Positions 40,094 to 48,744 are shown, counted from the first letter of the stretch. The stretch is 64,000 nucleotides of DNA from Falsiroseomonas bella (GCF_003173615.1 NZ_QGNA01000009.1:1-64000), one strand, 5' to 3'. Program-made: numbers and translations. The notes: generated by a model from the sequence alone, not told the origin.

Positions 40094-41068
40094 TCAGCCG
40101 GCGCGGCGCACCGGCACCTTGCCGCCGCCGCCCGGCGTCTCGGTCACATAGGTCGGCTGCGCCAGGCCGCTGATCCGCCCGCGCAACCCCTCGACCAGCG
40201 CGAGACCCTCCTCCGCCGGCACCCGGAAGCGCGCCGTGCCCGGCGCCTTGTCCAGCTGGTGCAGGTAATAGGGTTTTACGCGACACCGCAGCATCGCCCG
40301 GAACAGATCTTCAAGGGTTTCGGGGCTGTCGTTCACGCCGCGCAGCAGCACGGACTGCCCCAGCAGCGGCACCCCTGCCCGAGACAGCCGCCGCAGCGCC
40401 GCCGCCGCTTCGGCCGAGAATTCCCGCGCGTGATTGGCATGCACGCACAGGAAGAAGGCTTTGTCCGAATCCAGCGCGGCGACCAGCTCCGGCGTTACAC
40501 GCGCGGGATCCGCCACCGGCACCCGGCTGTGCACCCGCACGATCTCCAGATGGGGAATTTGTCCGAAAGCGCGCATCAGCGCCGAAAGCCGCCGCGGCGA
40601 GAGCATCAGCGGGTCGCCGCCGGTCAGGATCACCTCGCGGATCGCGGGCGTCGCCGCCAGCCAGTCCAGCGCGGCGGCAAGCTCGGCCTCGGTCAGCAGC
40701 CCGCCATCCGGCCCCACCACCTCCCGCCGGAAGCAGAAGCGGCAATAGACCGGGCAGGCCAGCAGCGGCTTCAGCAGCGCCCGGTCCGGATAGCGCCGCA
40801 CCACCCCCTTCACCGGCGTGAAGGGCGCATCCGCCGTCGGGTCCTCGATCTCGTCCGGCGCGGTGATCAGCTCCGCCGCATCGGGGATGTATTGCCGCCC
40901 GATCGGGTCGTCCGGCGCCCCGATCAGCCCGGCCACGGCCGGGGTCACCGCGATGGCATAGCGCTCCGCCACGCGCGCGACGGCCGCCTCGGCCGCCGGG
41001 TCCAGCAGGCCGGCCGCGACCAGCGCCTGGGCGCTGCGCATCGTGCGGGGCATCGCGTCATCGGGCAT
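40094..41068 (-). CDS. epmB: EF-P beta-lysylation protein EpmB (lysine 2,3-aminomutase family)
   Basis: A 324-residue radical-SAM, PLP enzyme of the KamA family. The cluster motif C-P-V-Y-C-R-F-C at about 102-109 binds the [4Fe-4S]. The length (shorter than the 410-residue clostridial KamA) and the divergent neighbour epmA identify it as EpmB, which turns lysine into (R)-beta-lysine for EF-P. The start at 41068 is preferred; GTG/ATG choices further up to 41107 would overlap epmA's start region. Confidence 0.9.
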   Translation of the reverse strand: MPDDAMPRTMRSAQALVAAGLLDPAAEAAVARVAERYAIAVTPAVAGLIGAPDDPIGRQYIPDAAELITAPDEIEDPTADAPFTPVKGVVRRYPDRALLKPLLACPVYCRFCFRREVVGPDGGLLTEAELAAALDWLAATPAIREVILTGGDPLMLSPRRLSALMRAFGQIPHLEIVRVHSRVPVADPARVTPELVAALDSDKAFFLCVHANHAREFSAEAAAALRRLSRAGVPLLGQSVLLRGVNDSPETLEDLFRAMLRCRVKPYYLHQLDKAPGTARFRVPAEEGLALVEGLRGRISGLAQPTYVTETPGGGGKVPVRRAG

Positions 41069-41105
41069 GGTTGCGGCCCCTAGCCCCCGAGACCGCCCCG
41101 CGTCC

Positions 41106-42152
41106 ATGCCCCAACCCCCTTGGCACCCCGAAAGCCTCGCCGCGAGGCTGCCCTTCCTCCGCCGCCGCGCCCGCCTGGCCGCCGAGACCCGCGCCTTCTT
41201 CGCCGGCCGCGGCTATGCCGAGGTCGAGACCCCCTGCCTCGTCCCCGTCCCGGGCATGGAGGTGCATCTCCGTGCCTTCCGCAGCGAATTCCGTCCCCAT
41301 CTCGGCGCCGGCCGCGCCACCACGCTGTGGCTGCGCACCTCCCCGGAACTGGCGCTGAAGCGCCTGCTCGTCGCCGGCGCCGGCAAGGTGTTCGAGCTGG
41401 CCCGCGTCTGGCGCAACGGCGAGCTCAGCCCCCGCCACGGTCCCGAATTCACCATGCTGGAGTGGTATGCGCCGGGCCTGACCCTCGCCGGCCTCATGGA
41501 TGAGACAGAAGTTTTCGTTCGCAGCGTCTGCCCACGACACGTCGCGCATGAAGGCGTCGCCACTGATCTGGCGGAGCCCTTCGAACGCCTGTCCTGCGCC
41601 GAAGCGTTCAGGACGCACTGCAACGGCCTGGAAATCCTGGATACCGTGGACCACGCCACCGCCGAGGGCGACGCCGCCGCCCTCCATGCCGCCGCCCGCG
41701 CCGCCGGCCTCGCGCTGCCCGAGGGCCTCGGCTGGGAGGACGCCTTCTTCCACCTGCTGCTGACGCATGTGGAACCCCGCCTCGGCCGCGACCGGGCGAC
41801 CTTCCTCACCCACTGGCCTGCCCCCCAGGCCGCGCTCGCCCGCCGCGACCCCGCCGACCCCCGCGCCGCGCTGCGCTTCGAGCTCTTCGTCGCCGGCCTG
41901 GAACTCGCCAACGCCTTCGACGAGCTGACAGACCCCGCCGAGCAGCGCGACCGCTTCACCCGCGACGTCGCCGCCCGCAAGCAGGAAGCCGGCGAGGAAG
42001 GCTGGGAGGTGGACGAGGATTTCCTGGCCGCCCTCGACCACGGCATGCCCGCCGGCAGCGGTATCGCGCTGGGCTTCGACCGCCTGGCCATGCTCGCCAG
42101 CGGAGCCCAGCATATCCAGCAGGTTATGTGGCTGCCCGCATCGGTCGAATGA
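41106..42152 (+). CDS. epmA: EF-P lysine aminoacylase EpmA (GenX/PoxA)
   Basis: A 348-residue class II lysyl-tRNA-synthetase paralogue without the anticodon-binding domain. Class II motifs: motif 2 as F-E-L-A-R-V-W-R-N-G near 98, and motif 3 as G-I-A-L-G-F-D-R-L-A near 322. It attaches (R)-beta-lysine to Lys34 of EF-P. ATG 41106 is the family-like start. Divergent from epmB, with 37 bases between starts, so the two promoters must overlap. No epmC hydroxylase gene is in the window. Confidence 0.92.
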   Translation: MPQPPWHPESLAARLPFLRRRARLAAETRAFFAGRGYAEVETPCLVPVPGMEVHLRAFRSEFRPHLGAGRATTLWLRTSPELALKRLLVAGAGKVFELARVWRNGELSPRHGPEFTMLEWYAPGLTLAGLMDETEVFVRSVCPRHVAHEGVATDLAEPFERLSCAEAFRTHCNGLEILDTVDHATAEGDAAALHAAARAAGLALPEGLGWEDAFFHLLLTHVEPRLGRDRATFLTHWPAPQAALARRDPADPRAALRFELFVAGLELANAFDELTDPAEQRDRFTRDVAARKQEAGEEGWEVDEDFLAALDHGMPAGSGIALGFDRLAMLASGAQHIQQVMWLPASVE

Positions 42153-42210
42153 GGCGCAACCGGCGTTTTCTCCCGGCGTTGCCCGCGCTCGCCCGTGGAA
42201 TCCCGGTGCC

Positions 42211-42705
42211 ATGCGAACGCTCCGCCTCGCGTCCCTGCTCGCCCTGGTCCTCGCCCTGCTGGCCCCGGCGGGGCATGTGCTGGAGATCCCGGGCAAGCTC
42301 CGCCTGACGGCCGAGCACTGGCTCGTGGTGCAGCAGACCCTCTATCCCGGCTACGCGGTGGCCGGCGCGGTCACCCTGCTCGGCACGCCGCTGCTCCTCG
42401 CCGCCTTCGCGTGGAGCGTGCGCGGCACGGCGGAGGCGCGCGCGGCCTGGATCGCCGCCGGCCTGGTGCTGCTCGGCCTGCTCGCCTGGTGGCTCGTGGT
42501 CGCGCCGGTGAACGGCTGGATCGCCGCGGCGACGCCCGAGACGCTTCCGCCCGCCTGGACCGCCTGGCGCACGAGGTGGGAGGCCGGGCACGCCCTCGTC
42601 GCGCTGCTCGTCGCGACGGCGCTGGTGCTGCTGCTGCGCACCGCGCTCAGCGCAGCGCAGCCAGCACCTCCGCCTCACGCTCCGCCGGCCAGGCATAGAA
42701 GGTGA
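42211..42705 (+). CDS. DUF1772-like four-helix membrane protein
   Basis: A 164-residue inner-membrane protein with four helices (about 5-22, 47-68, 82-104 and 130-148) and the H-V-L-E-I-P-G-K-L pattern between helices 1 and 2 seen in DUF1772-type proteins. Function unknown. Its last 59 bases overlap the 3' end of the convergent FkbM gene; the C-terminal Pro/His/Arg tail is encoded by that overlap. Confidence 0.72.
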   Translation: MRTLRLASLLALVLALLAPAGHVLEIPGKLRLTAEHWLVVQQTLYPGYAVAGAVTLLGTPLLLAAFAWSVRGTAEARAAWIAAGLVLLGLLAWWLVVAPVNGWIAAATPETLPPAWTAWRTRWEAGHALVALLVATALVLLLRTALSAAQPAPPPHAPPARHRR

Positions 42706-43369
42706 AGATGTAGGGGTCTGAGGCGCCGAACACCGAGGGATCGCTCGACGCCACCTGCATCGTCGGGGCGTCGAAGGCGGCGAAGGGCTGCATCGCCCCG
42801 TGCAGCCAGAAGCCGAGCGCATAGCCCAGGCCCTGCAGCAGCGCCGGCACGTCCCGCGTCGCGCCCTGGCGGTGCCGTTCCTCGACCTCGAGGCTCAACA
42901 CTGGCCGGCAGCGCGTGAGCGTCGCCCTCGCGCCTTGCAGCACCTCCTCCTCGGCCCCTTCGGCATCCACCTTCATATGCGTCAGCTTGGGCAGCGCCAG
43001 GCTGTCGAGGGTGATCACCTCGACCTCATGCCGTTCCGTCGCGACGCCCTCGAACTCGGCATAGTCCTTCACCAGGCTGGCCCATTGCTCGATCGCGGCG
43101 CCCGCCGTGACCGGCACGCTGAGCGTCAGCCGCCCCGGCGCCGCGCCGAGCGCCTCCGGCCGCAGCGCGATCTGCGGCGGGATCGCGCCGTATTCGGCCA
43201 GCACCGCCGCCCGCAGCCGCGCGAAGGCGCTCGGCAGCGGTTCGAAGGCGATCACCTGCGCGCCGGGCAGGCGCGCGAAGGGCAGGGTCAGCAGCCCGTC
43301 ATGCGCGCCGACATCCACGATCACGCCCTCGCCGCGCCAGAGCCGCGTGTGGAAGCCGATCTCATCCAC
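42647..43369 (-). CDS. FkbM-family methyltransferase
   Basis: A 240-residue SAM-dependent methyltransferase. The SAM motif I is V-D-V-G-A-H-D-G at 18-25, followed by A-F-E-P-L near 43 and the family's M-K-V-D-A-E-G-A-E near 133. FkbM proteins O-methylate sugars or polyketides. It overlaps the cupin gene by 8 bases at its start and the DUF1772-like gene by 59 at its end, so it is likely cotranscribed with the cupin. Confidence 0.9.
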   Translation of the reverse strand: MDEIGFHTRLWRGEGVIVDVGAHDGLLTLPFARLPGAQVIAFEPLPSAFARLRAAVLAEYGAIPPQIALRPEALGAAPGRLTLSVPVTAGAAIEQWASLVKDYAEFEGVATERHEVEVITLDSLALPKLTHMKVDAEGAEEEVLQGARATLTRCRPVLSLEVEERHRQGATRDVPALLQGLGYALGFWLHGAMQPFAAFDAPTMQVASSDPSVFGASDPYIFTFYAWPAEREAEVLAALR

Positions 43370-43862
43370 GGGGATAGGCCCCGCCGGTCACGGGGTCGCA
43401 GGGCGGGTCGGGCGTCGCCGGGATCGCATGCACCGCCTTGGTGCGCTCCCCGGGCCGGCCGGTGAACTGCTCGGGCGGATCGCCGGGCGGATAGGCGCCG
43501 ACAACCAGCAGGTCGGGCGACTGGCCAAGGTTGCGGTGCCCGGTGCCGGCCGGCAGCACCACCACGTCGCCGGCGCCGAGATCGAGCGTCACGCCATGTT
43601 TGCCCCCGAGCCGCACCCGCACCTGGCCGGCCGCAATCGCCAGCGCCTCATGCGCGTTCGGGTGGTAGTGGTGGAAGTCGTAGATGCCGTTGCGCCAGGC
43701 CGGCGGCCAGCCATGCCGTGCGAACAACGCCTCGGCCGCCGCGGGATCGCCGGGCGCCAGTGCGGCGCGGTGCAGCAGCACCGGCAGCCTTGCATTGTTC
43801 GGGATCTCGCCCCCGGTCGGGAGCATCAGACGTTCCGCCCCGTCGGGTCGCTTCTCGTGCAT
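43362..43862 (-). CDS. Cupin-domain protein
   Basis: A 166-residue single-domain cupin. Metal-binding motif 1 is H-H-Y-H-P-N-A-H-E-A-L near 63-73, and motif 2 is P-A-G-T-G-H-R near 103-109. It could bind a metal and act on or sense a small molecule. GGAGG lies six bases before the start. Its 3' end overlaps the FkbM gene. Confidence 0.87.
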   Translation of the reverse strand: MHEKRPDGAERLMLPTGGEIPNNARLPVLLHRAALAPGDPAAAEALFARHGWPPAWRNGIYDFHHYHPNAHEALAIAAGQVRVRLGGKHGVTLDLGAGDVVVLPAGTGHRNLGQSPDLLVVGAYPPGDPPEQFTGRPGERTKAVHAIPATPDPPCDPVTGGAYPRG

Positions 43863-43921
43863 CGGTGCCTCCGCCTGTCGCGGAGGTTAGCACGCCCCGC
43901 CGCGCGCGGGTTCCCCCGCGG

Positions 43922-44749
43922 TCAACGGCCCAGCGTCTGGGCCAGGCGCTCGTGCTGCAGCACGTGCGGGGAGGGCGCCTCGGCCACCTCCTGCATCGGC
44001 TCCGCCTGGGCGGTCAGGATGCGGGCGCCGTGCGGGCGGTTGTAGATGAAGCCATAGGCCGGATAGACGCGGCCGAAGCTGTCGTTGTCCCAGCCCACCT
44101 GCACGCGCACCGCCGTCCAGTCGTTGCGGTCGGAGACGTCGATCACCGTCACGCCGCGCATCACCGTCCCGCGCCGGATGCCCGGGCCGGCCCAGTTCGA
44201 GTGGTCGATCAGGATGGTGCGGTCGTTCACGACCCGGCTGACCACCGCGACATGCCCCCGCCGCATCCCGCCCGAGGACTTGAACGCCAGCACCGAGCCG
44301 CGCTCCGGCGCGTTGCCGCGAGCGTAGCTGCCGGCGGCGTTGTACCACCACAGCCGGGCATCGCCGCTGATCTGCATACCGGTGGCCATGCGCGCGAAGG
44401 GCACGCAGGACAGGCCCGCGCTCTGCGCCACATGCAGGATCGGCGTGCCGCCGAGCGCCGCGCCCCGGAAAGAGACCGGCGTCAGCGCCGGTTCCCCGGT
44501 GCGCCCTGCGGGCGCCGTCGCGCGGGTGCCGCCCTGGACCACATGGCGTGTCGCCGCCTGGCGTGTCGTCGCCTGCCGCGTCGTTGCCGGGCGCGTCGTT
44601 GCCGGGCGGGCAGCCACACGCTGCTGCGCCTGCGCATTCTGCGCGCTGGTGTTGCGGTTCTGCTGCTGTCCCGCCGCATCCGCCGCCGACCCCACGGCGG
44701 TTGCGACAAGGATAGCGAAGCCACAAACCAGCGCGCGTCCTGCCCGCAT
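43922..44749 (-). CDS. Secreted CHAP-domain peptidase with Thr-Thr-Arg repeats
   Basis: A 275-residue exported protein: signal peptide at about 1-27, a low-complexity stretch with a five-residue unit (A-T-T-R-P/Q) repeated at about 50-68, then a CHAP domain at about 108-220. The catalytic Cys is in G-L-S-C-V-P-F-A, His in R-R-G-H-V-A-V-V, and the polar partner in D-H-S-N-W. CHAP enzymes cut peptidoglycan cross-bridges or act as amidases. The C-terminal 50 residues have no known motif. The start at 44749 gives a good signal sequence; the frame upstream is unlike protein. Confidence 0.85.
   Translation of the reverse strand: MRAGRALVCGFAILVATAVGSAADAAGQQQNRNTSAQNAQAQQRVAARPATTRPATTRQATTRQAATRHVVQGGTRATAPAGRTGEPALTPVSFRGAALGGTPILHVAQSAGLSCVPFARMATGMQISGDARLWWYNAAGSYARGNAPERGSVLAFKSSGGMRRGHVAVVSRVVNDRTILIDHSNWAGPGIRRGTVMRGVTVIDVSDRNDWTAVRVQVGWDNDSFGRVYPAYGFIYNRPHGARILTAQAEPMQEVAEAPSPHVLQHERLAQTLGR
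44546..44605 (-). repeat. Four 15-base tandem repeats in the CHAP gene
   Basis: Four tandem copies of a 15-base unit (GCGTGTCGTCGCCTG-like on the + strand) encode repeated A-T-T-R-Q/P units in the linker of the CHAP protein. Units differ at 1-4 positions. Copy number could vary between strains by slippage. Confidence 0.8.
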
Positions 44750-45091
44750 CCGGATACCCCTGCCAAAGCCCCCACGGACCCGTAACGGAACCGTGAGAGT
44801 GGCGTATCCGGCCCTCTCGCGCCCTGCCAACCCGGCACGGGCGTTACATCCGGTAATCTGGCGTGATTCGTTCGGCGCGGCTGTGGATGACGCCCGGGTT
44901 TCGGGAAATCGTCCTAGGTTGAAACGCGCAACACGGTGGCAACACAGTGTTGCGACACAAATGCAACAGGCGAAACACGCGACACAGACTCGAAACGCAG
45001 CCGCTGCATGGCAGTCATGTGCCGACGTGATGATCCGGCAACGATTCTCGCCGGGCGCGCGAGGCGCCCGGCGTTTTTGCAACCTGTCAGG
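44750..45091 (+). ncRNA. Gene-free 342-base gap ending in an orphan terminator; possible small RNA
   Basis: No protein gene is seen in this gap. It holds an inverted repeat GCAACAC-A-GTGTTGC at 44939-44953, several further GCAACA words, and a + strand terminator at 45049-45078 that belongs to no known + strand gene. The genes on both sides run on the minus strand. A short + strand RNA ending at about 45078 would explain the terminator; part of the gap must also hold the promoter of the CHAP gene. Confidence 0.4.
45049..45078 (+). terminator. Orphan rho-independent terminator (+ strand)
   Basis: CGCCGGGCGC, a 5-base loop and GCGCCCGGCG form a perfect 10-base-pair stem, followed by TTTTT on the + strand. 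On the minus strand no T-run follows, so it is oriented to stop + strand transcripts, although no + strand gene precedes it for several kilobases. Confidence 0.8.
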
Positions 45092-45442
45092 TCACTTGCA
45101 GGCGGTGATCATGATCTCGACCAGGTGGCGCGGGTCGGCCATGTTCGCCTGCACGCAGGCGCGCGCCGGGCGGCCGGCATCGCCCAGCCATTCCACCCAC
45201 ACCTTGTTCATCGCGTCGCGGTCGCGGATGTCCTTCAGCCAGATCTGCGCCTGCAGCATCCGCGTCTTGTCGGTGCCGTTCGCCTCCAGCGCGGCGTCGA
45301 TCTTCGCCACCACCTCGCGGGTCTGGCCCGCGACGTCCTTGGACAGGTCGTCGGCGGTCAGCCCCGCCAGGTAAACGAAGTTGTGGTACTCGACCGAGGT
45401 CGAGAGGATCTGGTTGCTGCCCTGGCGGGTGATCTTGGACAC
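45092..45442 (-). CDS. RidA-family protein
   Basis: A 116-residue member of the RidA/YjgF family, which hydrolyses reactive enamines and imines formed by PLP enzymes. The conserved arginine is in R-A-C-V-Q-A (near 93), and the terminal V-E-I-x-x-x-A-C segment is present. It starts with GTG behind an AGGAGG site. It belongs to one of the non-archetypal Rid groups rather than RidA itself, so the deaminase role is uncertain. Confidence 0.87.
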   Translation of the reverse strand: MSKITRQGSNQILSTSVEYHNFVYLAGLTADDLSKDVAGQTREVVAKIDAALEANGTDKTRMLQAQIWLKDIRDRDAMNKVWVEWLGDAGRPARACVQANMADPRHLVEIMITACK

Positions 45443-45520
45443 GGCGCGGACCTCCTGGAATTGGCGCGCCGGGGTTTTACGGCCGAACGCGCCCCTCTGG
45501 AACCGCCCGCCGCCCCCGAT

Positions 45521-46495
45521 TCACGCGACCGCGTAGGTGCTGCCCGACGCCGCGGCGCCGATCATCGCCTCGAACACCGCGACGCCGTGGATCGCCTCCT
45601 CCACCGGCAGCGGATAGGCCGCGCCGCCCGCGCAGGCCCTGGCGAAGGCCGCGAGCTCCGCCGCCTCGATGTCGGTCTTCGGGAAGGTCTTCACCCAGCC
45701 CTCGCCCTCCACCGGCGTCCAGGTGAGCTGCTCCAGCCCCTGCTGCACCAGCACCCCGCTGGTGCCGAACAGCCCGACGCGCCAGAAGGTCGCGGTGAGC
45801 GCCAGGGTCGTGAAGCCGACCGTGGCGCCGCTTTCCAGCCGCGCCAGCATCGCCGTGGTGTCGTCGATGGTCTCCGAGACCTGGGCGTGGCTCTGCACCG
45901 TCACCTCCCGGAAGCGGCCGGCGAGGTTGATGATCATGTCCACCATGTGGATGCCCATGCCGCCCATGCCGCCGAGCGGGCTTTCCGCGCGATCCGCGCG
46001 CCACATGCCGGGCTTGTAGTTGCGCGCGCCGGAGCCGCTGAAATTGCCCTCGACATGCAACAGCGTGCCGAGCGTGCCGTCGGCAAGCATCTGCTTCATC
46101 ATCGCCGTCGCCGGCAGGAAGCGCCGGTTGTGGCCGAGCGCCATCACCCGCCCCGCGGCGCGGCACGCCCCCACCGCGGCCTCGGCGTCCGCCTTGGCGA
46201 GCGTGAAGGGCTTCTCGACGAAGACATGCTTGCCGGCCTGCGCGGCCGCGATCACCTGCGCCGCGTGCTGGCCATGCGGGGTGGCGAGCACCACCGCCTC
46301 CACCTCCTTGTCGGCCAGGACGGCGTCGTAGCCATCCAGCAGCCGGATGCCCTTCGCGGCGGCATAGTCGCGCGCCTTCTCCGGCGTGCCGGTGCAGCCC
46401 GAGACGAAGCGCAGCGGGGCATCATTCTTCCCCTGCACGCTGTCCACCAGCACCCGGCCCCAGCGGCCCATGCCCACGATCGCCGCCTTCAGCAT
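45521..46495 (-). CDS. Gfo/Idh/MocA-family oxidoreductase
   Basis: A 324-residue NAD(P)-dependent oxidoreductase. The N-terminal Rossmann motif is V-G-M-G-R-W-G-R near 8. The E-K-P-F-T-L block (about 93) carries the catalytic Lys, and the second domain has the G-x-H-x-V-D motif as G-I-H-M-V-D near 180. Substrates are usually sugars, inositols or related polyols. It is followed, in transcription order, by the ridA-like gene. Confidence 0.92.
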   Translation of the reverse strand: MLKAAIVGMGRWGRVLVDSVQGKNDAPLRFVSGCTGTPEKARDYAAAKGIRLLDGYDAVLADKEVEAVVLATPHGQHAAQVIAAAQAGKHVFVEKPFTLAKADAEAAVGACRAAGRVMALGHNRRFLPATAMMKQMLADGTLGTLLHVEGNFSGSGARNYKPGMWRADRAESPLGGMGGMGIHMVDMIINLAGRFREVTVQSHAQVSETIDDTTAMLARLESGATVGFTTLALTATFWRVGLFGTSGVLVQQGLEQLTWTPVEGEGWVKTFPKTDIEAAELAAFARACAGGAAYPLPVEEAIHGVAVFEAMIGAAASGSTYAVA

Positions 46496-46508
46496 CCGTC
46501 ATCCCCCA

Positions 46509-47765
46509 TCATGATCGTCCCGCCGGATCGGGCGGCACGGCTTCCAATGCGTCCTGCATCCGCTTGAGCCGCCACAGCCCCCAGGAAAAGGCCACCAGGA
46601 ACAGGCCGACCGCCGCCAGCGTCGGCATCCGCAGCCCGAAGGCCTCCCCCGCCGCACCCAGCGCCAGCGCGCCGAGCGCCGGGCAGGCGCGGGTGATGAG
46701 GCCCCAGAGGCTCAGCATCCGCCCGCGATAGATCGCGTCGGTCGCGGACTGGATCAGGGTCTGCACCGTGATCCCCTGCACGGAGGCGAAGGCGCCGATC
46801 AGCGCCGCGCTCAGCATGCCCAGCGGGAAGAACCCCGTGGCGACGAACCCCGCCGTCGCGCCGGCCTGCGCCAGCCCGGACCAGACCGCGAGCCGCGTCG
46901 TGCCGGCCAGCTTGCCGCGCCCCGCCACCCAAAGCCCGGCGACCAGCGCACCGACGCCGAAGCAGGCGGTCAGGATCGCCAGGCTCTCCGCGCCCAGGCC
47001 GTAGATGCGCTCCACATAGGGGGGCAGCACCTCCTGCACGCCGCGCAGCAGCATCGCGGTGATGGCCGCATAGAGCAGCAGGGGGCCGAGCCCGGCATGC
47101 CGCGCGGCGTAGCGCACGCCATCGGCCACGTCGGCCCAGATGCCGCCCTTGCCGGCATGGCCGCGCCGCTCCGCCACCGCGACGTTCAGCATCAGCAGCG
47201 ACAGGCCGGAGATCAGGTAGCCCACCGCGTTCGCGGCGATGGCCGGCACCACGCCGAAGGCGGCGATGACCGGCCCCGCGATGGCCGGGCCGACGAAGCG
47301 CGCCACGGCGAAGGTCAGCGAATTGGCGGCGACCGCCGCCGGCAGGTCGGCGCGCGGCACGATGCCCGGCATCAGCGTCTGCCGCGCCGGCTGCGCGAAG
47401 GACCCCGCGATGCCGCTCAGCACCTCGAGCGCCAGCAGGATGCCGATCGTCATGTGGCCGCTGGCGGTGATGCCCGCGACGGCGGCCGCCTGCAGCGCGA
47501 TCGCCACCTGCGTCCAGATGGCGAGCTTCACCCGGTCCACCCGGTCCGCGACCGCCCCGGCCAGCGGGCTGATCACCACCGCCGGCGCCAGGTCGCAGAA
47601 GGCGACCATGCCGACCCAGAAGGCGCTGCCTGTCAGCTCCCAGGCCAGCCAGGAGACAGCGATGCGCTGCATCCAGAGGCCGGTCCAGGCCACCATGGAG
47701 CCGCCGAAGAAGATGCGGCTGTCGCGGTGGGAGAGTGCGCGGGAAAGGGCGCCCCGCGTGGCCAT
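46509..47765 (-). CDS. MFS transporter (MFS_3/EntS-like)
   Basis: A 418-residue, 12-helix major-facilitator exporter. The MFS motif between helices 2 and 3 appears as G-A-V-A-D-R-V-D-R near 71. Similarity is to the EntS/enterobactin exporter branch, but substrates vary widely. It ends 13 bases before the oxidoreductase start, so the two are probably cotranscribed. Confidence 0.9.
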   Translation of the reverse strand: MATRGALSRALSHRDSRIFFGGSMVAWTGLWMQRIAVSWLAWELTGSAFWVGMVAFCDLAPAVVISPLAGAVADRVDRVKLAIWTQVAIALQAAAVAGITASGHMTIGILLALEVLSGIAGSFAQPARQTLMPGIVPRADLPAAVAANSLTFAVARFVGPAIAGPVIAAFGVVPAIAANAVGYLISGLSLLMLNVAVAERRGHAGKGGIWADVADGVRYAARHAGLGPLLLYAAITAMLLRGVQEVLPPYVERIYGLGAESLAILTACFGVGALVAGLWVAGRGKLAGTTRLAVWSGLAQAGATAGFVATGFFPLGMLSAALIGAFASVQGITVQTLIQSATDAIYRGRMLSLWGLITRACPALGALALGAAGEAFGLRMPTLAAVGLFLVAFSWGLWRLKRMQDALEAVPPDPAGRS

Positions 47766-47777
47766 CCGGCGTGTGGC

Positions 47778-48122
47778 CTACCGCGTCCCCGCCTGTCCGC
47801 CGACCTGCCCTTGGCGCAGGCAGTCCTGGATCATCTGGTCGCGGGTGAGCTGCGCCGAGGCGCGGTCGGCCTCCGCGCGGCTGTAGGGCGCGACGGTGAT
47901 GGTGCCGCGGCCGCTTTCCGTCTCGTCCGTGCGCATGGTCTGGCCGCGCTCCCGGAACTGCACCACGCGCGTCGCTTCCGCCCGGCAGGCGGCGAGGCGG
48001 GCATCCTGCTCGCCGCGCGGCGCGCCGCCGAAGGGCACGTCCACCCGTCCGCCCTGCAGGCGTGCCGAGTCGCAGGCCGCGAGCAGCAGCAGGGGCAGCA
48101 GGAGAAGGGCGGAGCGCGGCAT
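47778..48122 (-). CDS. Small hypothetical lipoprotein
   Basis: A 114-residue protein. A signal peptide with lipobox L-L-A-A-C (Cys17) indicates a lipid anchor, followed by a charged soluble domain with no known motif. The start at 48122 begins directly with the signal. It ends 12 bases before the MFS gene start on the same strand. Confidence 0.75.
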   Translation of the reverse strand: MPRSALLLLPLLLLAACDSARLQGGRVDVPFGGAPRGEQDARLAACRAEATRVVQFRERGQTMRTDETESGRGTITVAPYSRAEADRASAQLTRDQMIQDCLRQGQVGGQAGTR

Positions 48123-48150
48123 GTTCCGGGACTTTCGGCGCGGGGATGGC

Positions 48151-48648
48151 TCAGGCGGAGGCCCTGGCGGGCAGGCCCCGCGACAATAGCCTCCGAAGTT
48201 CCTCCGCGTCGAACCTCGCCCCCGCATCGAGCGGCATCCCCGCCGCCGCCCGCAGCAGCGCGGGATGCAGGTCCACGCCCTGGGGCGTCACGTCGAACAG
48301 GCCGATCAGCCACTCCGCGCGGCCCATCACCTCGACCAGCGCGAGCAGCCGGAGGCAGAGGGCGAGGCCGGCCAGCGTGCAGAGGCCGGCGCCGCGGTCC
48401 ACCGCCTCTGCCCAGCAGCGTGCGTCGCGGTCGGCGATGGCGAGCACCGTCGGCTCGGCATTGGCGCGGCGGAACACCAGCGTCCGCGCCGGGCCCCAGC
48501 GCCCCGCGGCCGCGCCGGCCCGCGCCGCGTCCCAGGCGGCGAGTAGCGCCTCCGGCCGCACCGCGGGCAGGCGCTCGGGCGGGCAGGGGATGGCATAGGC
48601 GAGGGCGCCATGGGCGTCCTCCGCCACCCGGATCGCGGTGTCGGGCAT
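48151..48648 (-). CDS. Conserved hypothetical protein (165 aa)
   Basis: A 165-residue soluble, alanine-rich helical protein with no recognisable family or catalytic motif. The codon pattern and its position, 28 bases ahead of the lipoprotein gene on the same strand and divergent from the amidase, support a real gene. A much longer open frame continues upstream but lies opposite the amidase gene and was not used. Confidence 0.65.
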   Translation of the reverse strand: MPDTAIRVAEDAHGALAYAIPCPPERLPAVRPEALLAAWDAARAGAAAGRWGPARTLVFRRANAEPTVLAIADRDARCWAEAVDRGAGLCTLAGLALCLRLLALVEVMGRAEWLIGLFDVTPQGVDLHPALLRAAAGMPLDAGARFDAEELRRLLSRGLPARASA

Positions 48649-48744
48649 CGGCGCGATGTGGGGCGGGGCGGAAGGCGGCGCCAGGGGCGGCCAAGGTGCG
48701 GCGGCGGCTTCGCAACGGCGCCTCGCCATTCCATGATCGCCGCC

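Noticed and set aside
44546-44605. CRISPR array
   Set aside because: The 15-base repeats are contiguous, in frame and without spacers; no cas gene is in the window.
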